64,000 nt of DNA from Mimachlamys varia (Eukaryota; Mollusca; Bivalvia; Pectinida; Pectinidae), in NCBI GenBank assembly GCA_947623455.1, contig OX392538.1, forward strand, positions 24,055,001-24,119,000, given 5' to 3'. A model generated the notes under the pieces. The model searched no databases. It had not been told where the DNA came from and saw only the letters and a list, made by a program, of their open reading frames with translations. Made by a program: the position numbers and the translations under genes. Every line of letters starts with the position of its first letter. Positions within the stretch are counted from its first letter, which is position 1. This document shows, in pieces, positions 29,001 through 44,000 of the stretch.

Positions 29001-32000
29001 AATTAAGTCATCTGGATTAAGTCATTTTATTAATTTGTTAATGCATTTACCCCTGAAGACACATTTGCTCTCTTCCAGTTCAAATATTGGAAAATTATTA
29101 TGAAATTTCAGGGGTGAAACAGTTTAACTTTATTTTGTTAGATTTACAGTATATGTTATGTATGTTTACAGCAGAACCAGTCACCTAGTCGTAGTGCCAA
29201 CAGCCAGTCGGCCGGGACCAAGTCCCCCTCACCCCAGGGGATGAGCTACAGCTACACTGCCCCCTCCCCTAGCAATCACAGTAATTCCGACAGTATTGGC
29301 TACCCTCCCGTACCTCTGTATCACTGTAACAAGACCATACAGGTAAGTACAGTGCATTCCTCTTTATATCATGTTGCATTTGTCAGACAAAAACATGATA
29401 TTAACAGGAATGTGACATTAAGATAAGCATATTTTCCCACTTAATCTAGTGCATTTCCAACCTCCATAACTAAAAGTAAGTTATCCAATATATACATATT
29501 GTTAGATGCCTACTCTCCTTTTCCTCTCTTTCACTGTAACAAAACATCACAGATAACTTATGAGGACTTGAGCAGAGTTTGAATTTAACATTCTTGCACT
29601 CGCTAAATGAGAGTTGATTCCTGAAATTGGAATTAGAAAATTATTGTACTTGCATTTTTCGGCCAGTAGATATAATGCCTGTTGAAGGTGTATATATTAT
29701 TCCAATCGATACAGAAGTCAGAAAATGTCATCGAAAGTATCAAACGAATCGTGAAACAAAACACACATACACACACAAATTGTGCAATGTCTCAAAAGGT
29801 TATTTGATCACAATACAACTGTTATATTTTACATTTTAGACCTTGACAAAGATACATCAATTTTTTGAACTAAATTGTAAATTAGACTGATTCAGAATGC
29901 TTTGTAGTGCTTTCATTATCCACTTCAAAATTGCAAGCAAGTTTCTAATTTGGCAAGTTAAAATTTAACCCACTCGCCACAAAATGCGAGTTGCTAAAAA
30001 AATGAATATCTACACCTGATTATATAAGATATTCGGATTAGAGGAAGAAATAGAAAAGATAAATGTTTAAAGTGTTTAATGGGAAAACAGGTCAATGTTG
30101 GTTTGATTTATGTTTGCAAAGCCAGAAGTACTGCATGCGTTTGCCGAGACTACAGGTAAAATCAGGTGGGAATCGGTCGATAGTAGGACAGGGGAGGAGG
30201 GCTATTATGAGGTTGCTAGGTAATGAAAGCTATTGTTAGGTTGCTAGGAGCAACATGTACATGTTCTTATCATCGTTGTGTAATAATGCAAACATGAAGT
30301 AATCAGTCATACCATATACTGTACCAGTATTTCTACCTCTCGTTCATCTCATTAGGACATATTCTCACATTTTCTGCATGGTTTATATTTGTTTTGCTAA
30401 ATCCATCCCTGGAGGCGGTCTGCGACATAAGCCACTAGTATTATGCCCGAGACTAGTATTTTTTGGTACAGACTAGAGGAAATTCCTTGAATTTCAATAT
30501 AATTTGTTATGAAAAACATTGCATTTTGCTTGTGCGGACTAGTGCTTAAAAATGTTAATGTCACAGACTGTAGAGGTAATAAATGATGATATAACCTATT
30601 ATCTAATTATCGGGTCATGTGCCTTGACATATTCTTCTCATAAAGGTACAAGGAATTCCTGTTTCTGAATAATCTCTGGCATTTTCATCTCCAAATATAA
30701 AGAAAAATATCAATATAAAAAAAATTGACAAAGTGTTCTTTTAAAATTTTGTTTCCAGCAGAACATGATTTCTGTTTCCATATTTTCTGTATACCTATAT
30801 TTTATAACGGAAATCACAGGAGATAAATGTATCTATAATGCTGTGCTGTTCTGTGCTGATATTTCCCCCAAGTCAGGGATGGTGGCAATTTTACCTCTGC
30901 TTTTAGCTTTTACCCACCATATACTGATTTTGCTTATCTTGTTTTTACCTTACAGATGAATAACCCACCATATACTGATTTTGCTTATCCCATTTTTACC
31001 TTACAGATGAATAACCCACCATATACTGATTTTGTTTATACTGTTTTTACCTTACAGACGGACTTGAACCTACAACAGATACTTGTCCTAGAAAACAAGT
31101 CTTCATCTCACATAGAACAGAAGGATAGCAAAATAGATGACTTACTACGGGTAACTATCACCACAGAATCGAAAGGTTGTCGACAAATATCTCAGTAATA
31201 CATCAATTTATAGATTCTCAATTGAAACAAAAAAATACACGACATGCATTTCTGGTGGTCATGATCTGGTGATCTTAGCATTGTGGCTTTTTTTGGAAAG
31301 TTTCGATGAATGGCTGAAATTAGAAATATCTCCAGATTGTGACCTGCAAATTAAAACAGATGTACCTACATTGTGTATTAAGGTAAAAATACACCATAAT
31401 GTCATCAGGGTTTCCCCCGACTCGTAAAAACCTGCATTTTGGCTTCTGAAATTGCCCAAGGACCCCCAAAATTGATAACGTTTTACTAAATGTTATTTGT
31501 GACTTGAGTCCCAGGACTCCAAAATTTATTAAATACGAGGGTCCTAGAAAAAGCATGTGTCATTATCTGAAGAAAAAAAGGAAAAGATGCATGAATTTAG
31601 CAAGTTATTTCCAAGGCATGGAATCGAATATCCCATTTGGCGATTAATAAGTTTAAAAATAAATAGAGGGTCATAGTTCTAATGATTCTTCATACTTTTA
31701 GTGTCTCTAAAATATGAAAATGATATTAATTACTCAAAATTATAAAGAAAATCAAAGACTATTTCTTTCAAACTATTTGTAAATATAATTTGTGCCCATA
31801 CAGATTACAGACAGCCTTCCCTGCCATTTATGTTCCTCTTTATTTATAGTTGCATATATTCTTTACAATATACGTTGAGCTTCGGAAATGTCATGCTTAG
31901 ATGATACATATGCTGTCTCCAGCAAACTATTACCCTACTTTATCTGTCTAAACCATTCTCATATCACCATAAAAAAATCATTGTTCTCCATACGTCTAAG

Positions 32001-35000
32001 CCATTCTCAAACCATCACAAAACATTTCCCATGCCACTGCCAGACTATTATCCTACTCTTTCTGTACCATTCTCATATCACCATTAAAAATCATTGTTTT
32101 TTCTGTCTAAACCATTCTCATACCATCACAAAACATTTCCCATGCCACTGCCAAACCATTTCTTTCTGCATCATTACAATATATCACACATCCACAAGTC
32201 ATACCAATACCATTACATGATATATTTCTCCATACAGATTTTCTAGCCTCACAAAATAATTGAAATAACATTATGTGCATGCACATGATCACAGGTCATT
32301 GTATACTTGAACGGTCACAGATCGTTTCTATATTCATCACATTACTTTTCTCGGACCTGCACCAGGACATACCTCCATACCCATATTCACATCAATACAG
32401 TAACATACTCTTTCATCTGATTTCTATGTGTAGCTAGTGTCATTAACTCATTATGTCATAAACTTCTTTATGTTTTACAGCAAAATGACGAGTTACGGCG
32501 ACAATTAACGGCACAACAGAAGCTTATAGAAAAGCACAAAGAAAATTTACAGAAATGTCTCAACGTCAACAAGTCATTATTAATAGAAAAGGTTAGTTAA
32601 AACTGAACAAGTCATTATTAATAGAAAAGGTTAGTTAACAACCAACTCATTCACCCCTGAGGACATGTTTGAGCTCTTCCAAATCAAAGATTGCAATAGT
32701 GTATCAGAAAATTTCAGGGAGGAATGAGTAGAAGCTGTGCTCTTAACCCGACTACTCACTGGTGCCAGTGTTATTATCTTTAATGAAGATCAAGAACAAG
32801 ACAATTTCCAGAAAGCATTGAAAATCATAGGAGATCATTTCTTCAAGCTAGATTTGATGTCTACAGTCAGAATTATCGAAAATGTCAGTATTTCAGAATT
32901 ATTGAAAATGTCAGTATTTCAGAATGATTGAAAATGTCAGTATTTACAATGAGAATAAAGAGTCCAATATTTTGCTCACGAGTGCATGGTTCACTTCTTC
33001 TGGGCAGTTTGCTGTTAAAACTAGGAAGAAGTGTTAGTTTATAGTGATCTGTGACCAGTTCTCGGATTGTAACTGTGGTATTTTTTTTGACAGAGTAAGT
33101 TGGAAAAGAAGACGACGAGACAGAAGTGTATGGGGGACCGACTTCGACTAGGCCAGTTTGTCACACAGAGACAGGGTGCTACGTTTGTGGAGAACTGGGT
33201 CGACGGATGGGCCTTCACAGACCTGATGAAGTAAGGGGCTTGGTTACAACAATGTAATAACATGATGATGCAGCACTGATACAAATACATAAAGTTATAG
33301 AAATAGGAGAATCATATAGAAAAGTAATACAGTCAAATCTCGTTATCGCAAAGCCTACAATACCATAGGAAAATTTCGAGTTATCTGAGTATTTGAGTGA
33401 GGTGAGTTTGAATGAATGCAAGTGTAAAGCTTGGCTGGAACCGACAAAATACTTTGAATTAAATTGGGTTTTGTAGTTATACGAGTTTGAGATAACAAGG
33501 TTCTACTGTACATAAATATTAATCCAGAACAATTTTTAAAACTTTCATATATCATATACAAATTGACGCGATGATTGTTGCGATATCTTGTCTAAATCTA
33601 CTGAATGTAACCTGCTCTATTTCTTTGATATGTTCAAGATTATTCTTGTCAGAGTGTGTATACTAACAAGGAAATGTTTGAATTGATAATTATAGCATTT
33701 TGTGCTGTTAATTAATTTCAAAGAATTAAAATGGTTCCATATTTGAAATGTGTTCAGATGAAAATATAAAACATCGTAAAGATAATCAGAAATAATGGAA
33801 CATATTGTGTTATTTAATTTTTTTTCCATTGAAATTTGAACTGGTGATAGGTTAAGAAAACTAAGATATTGATCATCCATTGAAATGTTGAAGTCATAAT
33901 CAGTTTGTATTATTATTGGTTTTGATTTTAATTTTTTCCAGACAACAAGAACGAATATCCTCTGATAGAGAAGAAATAGAAAAACAAAGGAAACTTCTTA
34001 CAAAGAAAAAACCAACCCCAACTGTGATGAAAAACTCCAAACATGACGCTTTCCTCAAGCCAGGCGGAGATAAACCGTAGGTGTCGACAAAAATGTTCAG
34101 TTTTTGAGAAAAATTTACATTTATGAATAATATGTCATCTTTTCACAAGTCCACCAAATCGTGTTGACAAGAAAATGTACAGTTTTGGAGAAAAAATAAC
34201 AATTCTGAATAATCATGTCATCTTTTCACACTTCCACTAAATCATGTCAACAAGAAAATGTACAGTTTGAGAATAATATGTCATTCTTTTACACATCAAA
34301 CTTAGTCATAAAAGGTATTTTATAATCTTCTTGTTTTATAACTAGTCAGTATTTACTTTCAATCATTCATGTGAAAGAGAAATTTGATGTTTATACTTAA
34401 TGCAAGGGAGATAATATACTTAGTTTTGTTATGCAATAGGATAAAATGTTTAAAAGTCAAACAGGTAGAAAAAAAAATCATAGAGTTATGTATGAAATCT
34501 TGCTTTTATGAGAATTAATTGCCTTTTTGGTAAAATGTTAATCATCATATTCTTTATTTATTTATCAGTAATATTGAAGTTGAATTTTCTTAAGAGAATG
34601 CTCTCGTATATACTGTATATCTAGAAACTCAATGCAGTTGACACCCTTTTCACCCCAAGTTTTGAAAGCATATTTATTCATTAATAATACAATGAATATC
34701 ATCAGTAAACAGCAGCATGAACAGTAATTGAAATATAAAGTGCTAATTAAAACTGGGTAAAGATAGGTGTTGCTCCAAAAGGGTTAAAGTTGAACTGTGC
34801 AAAAAGTTCCTGATGCTCAGTATTAGAATTTCTCTTACCCTGGACAGGGATATCCACACTTTTACCAGGGTGAGATTTTCTTATCTCTTACACTGGACAG
34901 GGATATCCACACTTTTACCGGGGTGAGAATTTCTTATCTCTTACACTGGACAGGGATATCCACACTTTTACCGGGGTGAGATTTTCTTATCTCTTACCCT

Positions 35001-38000
35001 GGACAGGGATATCCACACTTTTACCGGGGTGAGATTTTCTTATCTCTTACCCTGGACAGGGATATCCACACTTTTACCGGGGTGAGATTTTCTTGTTTCT
35101 TACCCTGGACAGGGATATCCACACTTTTACCGGGGTGAGATTTTCTTATTTCGCCCTAGGTTGATACAAGCTCTCCACAATTGTATGATTAACAACAATA
35201 CAATGACGTCGCGTTGTCACTTCAATCACATCACATCAACATTGTCTTGCATTGATGTAACGTCAATATTATGTATACATGTAGTTTAACAGGGTAAGAG
35301 AAAAATAATCATTCATCTCCTTGGTAGTGAGACAGGAGATCTCAACCCTCGGGGTAAGATTCTTAAGCTGCCAGACACTCGGCAAGCCTCGTGTTTGGCA
35401 ACTTCAGAATCTTACCCCTTGGGTTGAGATTCCCCTATCTCACCCCCAAAGGTTGAAAGATTCTTTTAATCTCGCATCTGTCTTATGTGACTGTCTCTCA
35501 TCTGACAAACATATACCTGAACCATTGATTAAATATTGAATATCATTGTTATAAGCCTTGAAGGAATTTAAACATTAACACAACAGGAGTGTGTGCATTG
35601 GTCAGAGATGCCTTCAAAATGTACTTATTAGGTTATTATAAAATAAAATGAAGTCATGATATGATGTTCCTCTGTTACAGAATGACTCTGGCTGAATTCT
35701 ACGAACAGGATGAAATACTAAAGTTGCGTCAAGCCAGCTTGAAAAAGGAGGATGCAGATCTTCAACTAGAATTAGAAAAATTAGAAAGGGAGCGGAACCT
35801 ACATATACGAGAACTTAAACGGATTCACAATGAGGACAACTCTAGGTACATGTTTGTACCTCTTGGTTTTTGCCAATTTGTTTTGTTGTGTTTATCAAAT
35901 ATGGAGGAAAATTTCATTCTAAATGAAGTGTCCAGGAATATCCAAGTTTTAGCAAGGATTTCAGCTGGAGTTTCAACACTTCTTCAGTGCTATTCTGAGT
36001 AGAGTTATCAGAGTAGGGGAGTCTGAAATATAAAAGTTTGTTTAAAGGCCCAATATACGTAACTTCAGGGAAATTTTCGTAATTCTGAAAAATTCTGGAA
36101 AAAAACCCAGTTGATAACAATGCAAAAATAAACCTAAAACGAAGTAAACCTGAGCGGTAACTGACAAGAAACTCTTGACAAACAATCCAAAGAATTGAAA
36201 ATAATTCAGGTGGGGCCCACTTCAATAACAAACCTAAGGTAGAAGACGGTTCAAAATCAACGCGTGTTTACAAATAGCGTGTTTCAACTGCTGCTGTACC
36301 GGTTACCGCGAAAGAATTCATCTTGAATATTGCTGATATCAGTTAATCTTGACTAAATCTATAAATATAATAAGTTATTAGGCTTGATTTTCGCTTTAAG
36401 TTTTGCCGAAAGTTACGTATATTGGGCCTTTAAACAGATAAGTGCAACAGTACATTAGCAGTCATGATCACAATACCTGCTGTAGAAAGTAAAATACAGA
36501 AACTATAGATACTATAAAGGCCTATTACTGTTAGTTGTATAAATTTTGATTATAAAACGGATCTACTAAGATTTCAGAGTTTAGTTATTGGATAATCAAT
36601 ATGCAAATTCAACATAGTCATTTCACAGAATTTGCCAGTTGAAAATCTTTCTTCTGAATGGTCGATAATAATGTCAGGGCTTTATCACCCCTCTGTTTAC
36701 GAAGCCATTCCCAATGAAAAAAGGTGTGATTTTTCCCAAATTTCCTCTTAAAAATTCCCAATTTTATTTCAACAAATTTTATTCATTTTGATTGTGCAAT
36801 GAATGGGATTGAACAACAGGCTAGGCCTATATCAGTTCTCTCCCACAAATTCCCAATTCAGACACTTCAAAAAAAATTGGTTGTTTAACATCGCTTGAGG
36901 AGCTTCTTCTTGACATTGATTTTAATAATGAACAAGAAATGTGGCTGTAAATGTCATGAGTACTGATCATGACAGTGCTTTAAGTTATTTAGTTGTTATA
37001 ATGGTGTTTGTCAAAATTTCCCAAATAGCTGTTATGTCAATCAATTTTTCCCAATTTGGTCTCGGGGTCCGATTCCCAAAACCCCTGATAAAGCCCTGAA
37101 TGCCCATGTCAAATGTTATGTATTTGAAAAACTTGTAGTGTATTTCATTTTAGAATTATGAGACAAATTAGGGTCGTAGCCATATATTTCACATTGCCTT
37201 GCCCTTTAATTTTTTTTTTGCAACTTGAATGAGTAAATGTAAAAATAAGATACCTTAGTACATGTATGTAAAGTTCACTTTAACATGCTATCAGTGTTGG
37301 TCTTGCTCAAAGGAGGTTAGTTTTATGCTCACTGGAATACAGTACCTGCAATATATTCACTGGAGTGTGACAACCAACTTTGTTACAAAAGATACTATGA
37401 TCACGGGAGTGTGACAAACTCATTTTAATGACAAGATATAATATGAAATGGAGCACAGCACGGAAATTGTTTTGGCACCAAACGATAATGTTTATTGGAG
37501 TATGACTTAGAGATATAGTTGAGCGAAAATTATGTTCACTAGACAGAGCATAACACCCAACGGATTGTGATGTCACAGGATACTTGATTCAATGTTGCAA
37601 AGTACAAAAGTTGATTCTGCAGTTCAGGAATTCGTGTTCATGGAAGTGTTTTACTGGGCTGGTATCAAATGATTGTAAAAAGATGTGCTTTGATTAGATT
37701 GCCTTACAAGCACGAGCTGTATGGAATTTCCTCTTAGCTTAGCGGTGGAGCATCCAGCTGGAGAGCCAAGGGTCGTGGGTTTGAACCCCAGTGATGGCCT
37801 ATCTTTATCACTTTTCCTCGTCCTGTTTTATAAGATATTATATTGACTCAAGCAGATCTGGTAACAAGGATACAATGTATTGGACACTGGCATTGTTAAT
37901 GTAGACCAAGCAACCACAAGATGTCCACTGGACATAGCACTGAACTCGTGATACTTATTTATTTTGAGAGTTTTACGTCCTCGCATTGCCATACGACCTT

Positions 38001-41000
38001 TGGTGGACGATAACTTGTGATACCAAGGATACTCTATTTATGTGTGACCTGTTCTTCGTGGTTCATTGGTTATGTTCATCCATTATTTAAAATGTGAAAA
38101 TTTGGTTTCAAAAATGCATTTAATAATGATTTTTCATCGTTGTCATCCATTATTCAAAATGTGAAATTTTGGTTTCAAAAATGCATTCATTAATGATTTT
38201 TCATCGTTGATAGCCTAGAATATCACAACAGCTTCTGTTATTAAAACCATATCTCCAGCTTATCGCTCTGTTGATGTTTATAATGATGTCCTATGTATTC
38301 TTTCAGTTATGTTTTGCTCATTGTAGGTTCAAAGAGCACCCGACACTACATGACCGATATCTCCTGCTGTGTTTATTAGGCAAAGGGGGATTCAGTGAAG
38401 TACACAAGGTAGGTAACTCTTACGATCAGTCGCGGGCTGGGAATAATTCTTTAGAAAATCTTTTGGATGAATTGGTGATGTAATGTAACTAAGGATCAAT
38501 CATGGCCTGTGATTAAGTCTTTGAAAATCCATTCGATGAATTCATTATAGATATATTGATGCAGTTGATCAGGTCGCACAGCAAATGACATTCAACATAG
38601 TGGCCTTTCACAAAGGCAATCGGGAATGGATATACAGTTTAACCTGTCTAAACCATAAATCGCTGGGACCAAAGGTTTTGGTATGTTTACACAGGTGTCT
38701 GGTTTGTAAAGGTATGATATACAGAAAGAAATGCCAGGGAACCAAATGGAAAGGCTAGAATACCCGGGTAGACAGGGATTCGGATCGCACAGGGGCCAGT
38801 TTAGACAGGTTATAATCTATATGTATGCAGAATAGGATGTAAAAAGGTATAGGGTCACATGTACCTGGTCACATGGTTTCCCCAGGTACTCTGGTTTCCT
38901 CCCAAATAAGGAAGGCCCTGCATTCACATCCGGGCCAATAAGAGTGATTATTTATCAGTTGATAGAACTTGTTTCGTAACTGATCAGTTAAAGGTATTGT
39001 TTATGGGTGTTACAGAAATCCCTTTGTTGAGTTCTCTCTGGTATAGATGTGTAAGCCATTTCTAAACAACTCGGCAAAGGTGAATTCTCTTCAGCTCAAT
39101 CTGTAGAGTATTAGATTAGAACACTCCCGTGCAGGCGTGAAAATGAGACTTCTATTACATTGATGCTTACATAGTCAGGAACAGTGGCATTCATCTGTGA
39201 AGGTTAAATGGAGCAATTTCTTTGGAATGAAAATAGAAAATAAACATTATTTGAAGTGTGTATGTATCTTTCTCTTCAGGGTTTTGACCTAAAAGAACAG
39301 AGATATGTGGCTTGCAAGATCCATCAGTTGAACCGAGAGTGGAAGGACGACAAAAAAGCCAATTATATTAAGTGAGTAGCATGTAGACTTCGTTTGACTT
39401 ACTTGCTGATAATAATTATGTAACAGGAAAGGAAAAAAGAACGGCCAGACCGCGGTTCAAACCTGGACCTTCCGAACATTAAACGGACGCTTAACCAATT
39501 AAGCTATATCTGGTTGCCGACGATCGACCCAGTCTGGATCCACTACATTCCTCCCTCCTTAACAAAGTCTTTGACCCCAAAGACATCGCTATTTACAGCC
39601 TAGGTTTGGGATTCCCCTTGTCAAGTGATGCACCCAGTACAAGGTTTGGTCACAGGCACCAAATGTAACAGAGGAGAGGGAAAATGCACGGTCAGACCGG
39701 GGTTTAAACCTGGGACCTTCCGAACTCTTAGACGGACGCTCAACCAATTGAGCTATGTGGTCGCCGATGATCGACCTGGTCTAGGTCTGCTACAATTAGA
39801 TAGTGTTGAACTGACTGGTTAGAGTACAGTATAGGTAGTGCTACAGATTTTGCTATTTGGCAGTAATGGTATTGTGTGATTCATCAAGTGCCTTTAGAGT
39901 AATTTTATACAGAAGTGAAAACAAAGTACAATCATTTTTATGTTAATGTTTCCAATTGTAAAACTGTAGAAAGAAATAATTATTGAAGTTGTCTCCCTTC
40001 TCTCTGCATTTGCCAGGTAACTGATCATTATGTGACTTCTTCAAAATTGAACCAAACTTATCTAGATGAACATCCTCAATTTATACATGTCAGACTGTTT
40101 GGAACCTGCTCAGCTGAACATCTTCATATTCATATTTTGCTCGGGCAACTAGCCCCCCAATAAACCTGAAATCTGGGGATTCCCATGTTATGTACATGCC
40201 TAAAACATGTTTTTCTAGGGAGAGCCCTATTTATTTTTACGGGTAGGGATCTGGTTGAGGGTATCAAGTTGACCTATAGTTTTGATTTCTTTTGATTTCA
40301 GTAGAAACTGTTATTAAATTATGATCCTGATTGAAATTTGTTAAAATTAATATCATTTGAATTCAAATAATCTTGAAATAAAACAATGTTTTCTGTTTTT
40401 TTCAGACATGCTTTAAGAGAATACAATATCCACAAAAGTCTCAATCACCCCAGAATAGTGCGACTGTATGATGTGTTTGAAATAGACAATAACTCGTAAG
40501 TTCTTGTACGTAGACATATTGTGTAAAATTTTCTTCATATGATCTGGAAATCAGGAAACAGCTATTTCTCTTATGTTTTATATTAAATCTACAGTAAAAC
40601 CTTGTTGTTTTGAACTCGTACAATTCGAAAGACCTTGTTTAATTCAAAGTATTCAAACTCATGTAACTCGAATACTTGGATAACTCAAAGTTTTCTCATG
40701 GTCCTGTTGACTTCGAGATTACGAGGTTCGACTGTATTTTACAATTTTAAAAGTCACAAGTATATTTCATTTGTTCTGGACTGGACAATTGTTAAACAAA
40801 GCTATTAAGAAAACTGTATTCTAGAAATTCTATGAAAGAAAAATCTTTCATTTGCCTGTAATATATTTTGTCTTGGGCATTTTTTCTAATGCCATGAAAT
40901 TCTCTTACATAATGCATATTCACATGCAAGGTAGATATTGCAAGATTAACTATATCCTGACTGTTTTAAAGACATTTGAATTTTACCAAGAAAATTATGA

Positions 41001-44000
41001 TGCTTTAAATAAAATAAAAAAAATCAGAAGTGAAGTTTCATTAAAGAAAATTTTAAGGAAACAGAGGTATGCTATTTATGGACTATTGAATGCTCATTGG
41101 TTTGTTTCCCTTGAAGATTTTGCACAGTATTAGAGTACTGCGAAGGGAACGATCTGGACTTCTATCTGAAGCAAAACAAATCCATTCCGGAGAAGGAAGC
41201 CCGCTCCATCATCTCCCAGACCGTCAGTGCTCTACGCTACCTGAATGAGATAAAGCCACCTGTGATTCATTACGACCTTAAACCAGGTGACATTTCTCAA
41301 TGTTTCATCCTAGATCTATATTTAAGGAACCCTGTGCTACATTTCTCATTGCTCCATCCTAGATCTGTATTTAAGGAATCTTGTGCCCCATTTCTCAATT
41401 TTGCTTCCTAGATCTATATTTAAGGAAACCTGTGCCACATTTCTCAATATTGCTTCCTATATCTATATTTAAGGAACCCTGTGCCACATTTCTCATTGTT
41501 CCATCCTAGATCTATATTTAAGGAACCCTGTGCCACATTTCTCAATGTTTCATCCTAGATCTATATTTAAGGAACCCTGTGCCACATTTCTCAATGTTTC
41601 ATCCTAGATCTATATTTAAGGAACCCTGTGCCACATTTCTCAATATTGCTTCCTATATCTATATTTAAGGAACCCTGTGCCACATATCTCATTGTTCTGT
41701 CCTTGATCTATATTTAAAGAACCCTGTGCCAAAGGCAAAGATTCCACACTGGAAACTCCCTTATGCCATCAAGAACATGTATTTGAATCTTTGAAAAAAA
41801 AAAAAAACTGTACCTTGCAAAATATTTGGAACTAAAGCAGCAGTAGTGTTAGATTTTATGTATGCAAAGATACCAGCTTGACCAGGCGCAGAGAGCATGA
41901 AACAGTCTTTGTCTTTTTGAGGTTTTACTCTGATAAATACAACTATTACATACAGATGATGTCAAAAACTAACCTTTGTGTTTTATTTTAATTTCCAGGC
42001 AACATACTGCTTGGCAGTGGGTCAGTCAGTGGGGAGATCAAGATCACCGACTTTGGTCTCAGTAAAGTGATGGACGACGACAATCTGACACCAGACGGCA
42101 TGGACCTAACATCCCAAGGGGCTGGCACGTACTGGTATGCCTCTAACTTCATCCAGTATTAAATTGTAAACCTTCGATCGTACTTGTTGGCCGACTTCAA
42201 GTTCTAGGTCAAGTTCTGATTTGGTTAAGGTTGAATAATGTTTTAAAGAGTTACATCCCTTGGACTTAGAAAATTTCCAATTAATCACAGAATATTATCT
42301 TTGCGAAATTCCAATAATTCGCAGTGTTGATTTGAACATGATACCAACATGGCCACCAGGGGCTGTAAGAGGCAAAGTAGAGTTATAATGAGCCTTTGAC
42401 TTCTGTTTCTTGTTGTGTGCTGCTGGTAAGGGACTTGTATCGCTCAAACACTTGTTAATCATTTAAGTTTTTTCACCACAGGTACTTGCCACCAGAATGT
42501 TTTGTCGTTGGTTCCAACCCGCCCAAAATTTCTTCCAAAGTGGATGTCTGGTCAGTAGGGGTGATATTTTACCAATGTCTTTACGGCAAAAAGGTAAGGA
42601 TGCTACTAAAAATACAAATAAATATGAATAATTCGTTAAAAGTGTCGTTTATACCAAAACTTTAAAACCTTCACAATAAACAAAAAAAAAAAATCTTCAT
42701 TTCTTTCATTCATTAATTCTATTGAATTTACTGGAAACCACCAATTACAGATATCAACATTATTAATTGATCTGCAAGGACGTAAAAATCATGAATTAAA
42801 CAAAAAAAAAGTGTACAGAAAAAAGGAAATTTATAAATTAATATTAAATCATTTACAAAATCTTTCTTTATATCTCATGCTTATTTGTTTTAGCCATTTG
42901 GACACAATTTATCTCAAGCTGCCATACTAGAAGAAAACACAATTCTTAAGGCTACCGAAGTTGAGTTCCCAGCCAAACCTCAGATCAGTAATGAGGCAAA
43001 GGTACAACAAATGTTAACAGTAATACTGTAATCTCTGTTCATATAGACCCATCTCAAAAGTGTAGTTATCTCCCTTGTTTCGCCTATCAAAGCTACACTG
43101 GGAAGTGTTTTTGGGACAAATCGGTGCCATGTAAGAATGAGGTCATAATGGGAATTACGTCATGGCGCCCAGTCATCACAAAAACACTTCAGTTATCCAA
43201 CATTATAGCCTATAAACGGGAATAACAACACTTTTGGGAAAGGCCTATAGGGAAACTGGTTTCTTACCAAATTTGTTCCACAGTACTGATTAATTCTTTC
43301 AAAGTTACGATAATTGTGTTTGACAAAGATATATGGTGACCAAGAGAATGAAACCTGTGACACTCCTTGTTACATTTGTACCTGTGACTTGTCTTTGTTG
43401 TCAATATTTATCAATGTCAAGAAACACAAATTTGAAGGAAATCAACTAAAGATGCAGTATTCAACAAAAAATATACATAACAAGTTACAATAACTACCAT
43501 ACATCGTTATCATTGCTGTGAATTTACAGGGTTTCATCCGACAGTGTTTGCAGTACAAGAAGGAACATCGGCCAGATGTCCTGTTGTTGGCTCACCAAGA
43601 CTATCTTAGACCTGCCCCGCTGAAATCCAAAGGGTAAAATCTATATGTCTTTTATTTAGCAGGTTTAATTCTTAATACAGGAAGATTAAAGTGCTCAGTT
43701 TAGCTTTATAGTAATGTGAATCTGTCACTATTTCAAAACTGTGAAGTTGTTTCTGGATTTTCTACTTGAAATATTCTGCACTGTTGAAAAGCTGAAAAAT
43801 AATAGTAGATACTGTACTTTTTAACTCATTAAAACAAACAAACATCTGGTTTAAGTGAGTGTTCAGAGGCATTGTTTGTTTTTTAAGTATTTTCTGATTA
43901 AATTCACTTAATAGTTTTGCCTGAAAATGAGGTCTTCCATTTGGTTAATCTGATTAAAATCATAACTTGATCTACGCGCCGTTCCGTAAACTTCTCTCTT

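Noticed and set aside
35661..36002. 113-codon frame as a separate gene
   Set aside because: Its first part is TLK exon 10 and the rest is read-through into the intron.
37729..37800. Functional tRNA gene
   Set aside because: A and B boxes are present but I could not form a proper acceptor stem or assign an anticodon, so a SINE head is more likely.
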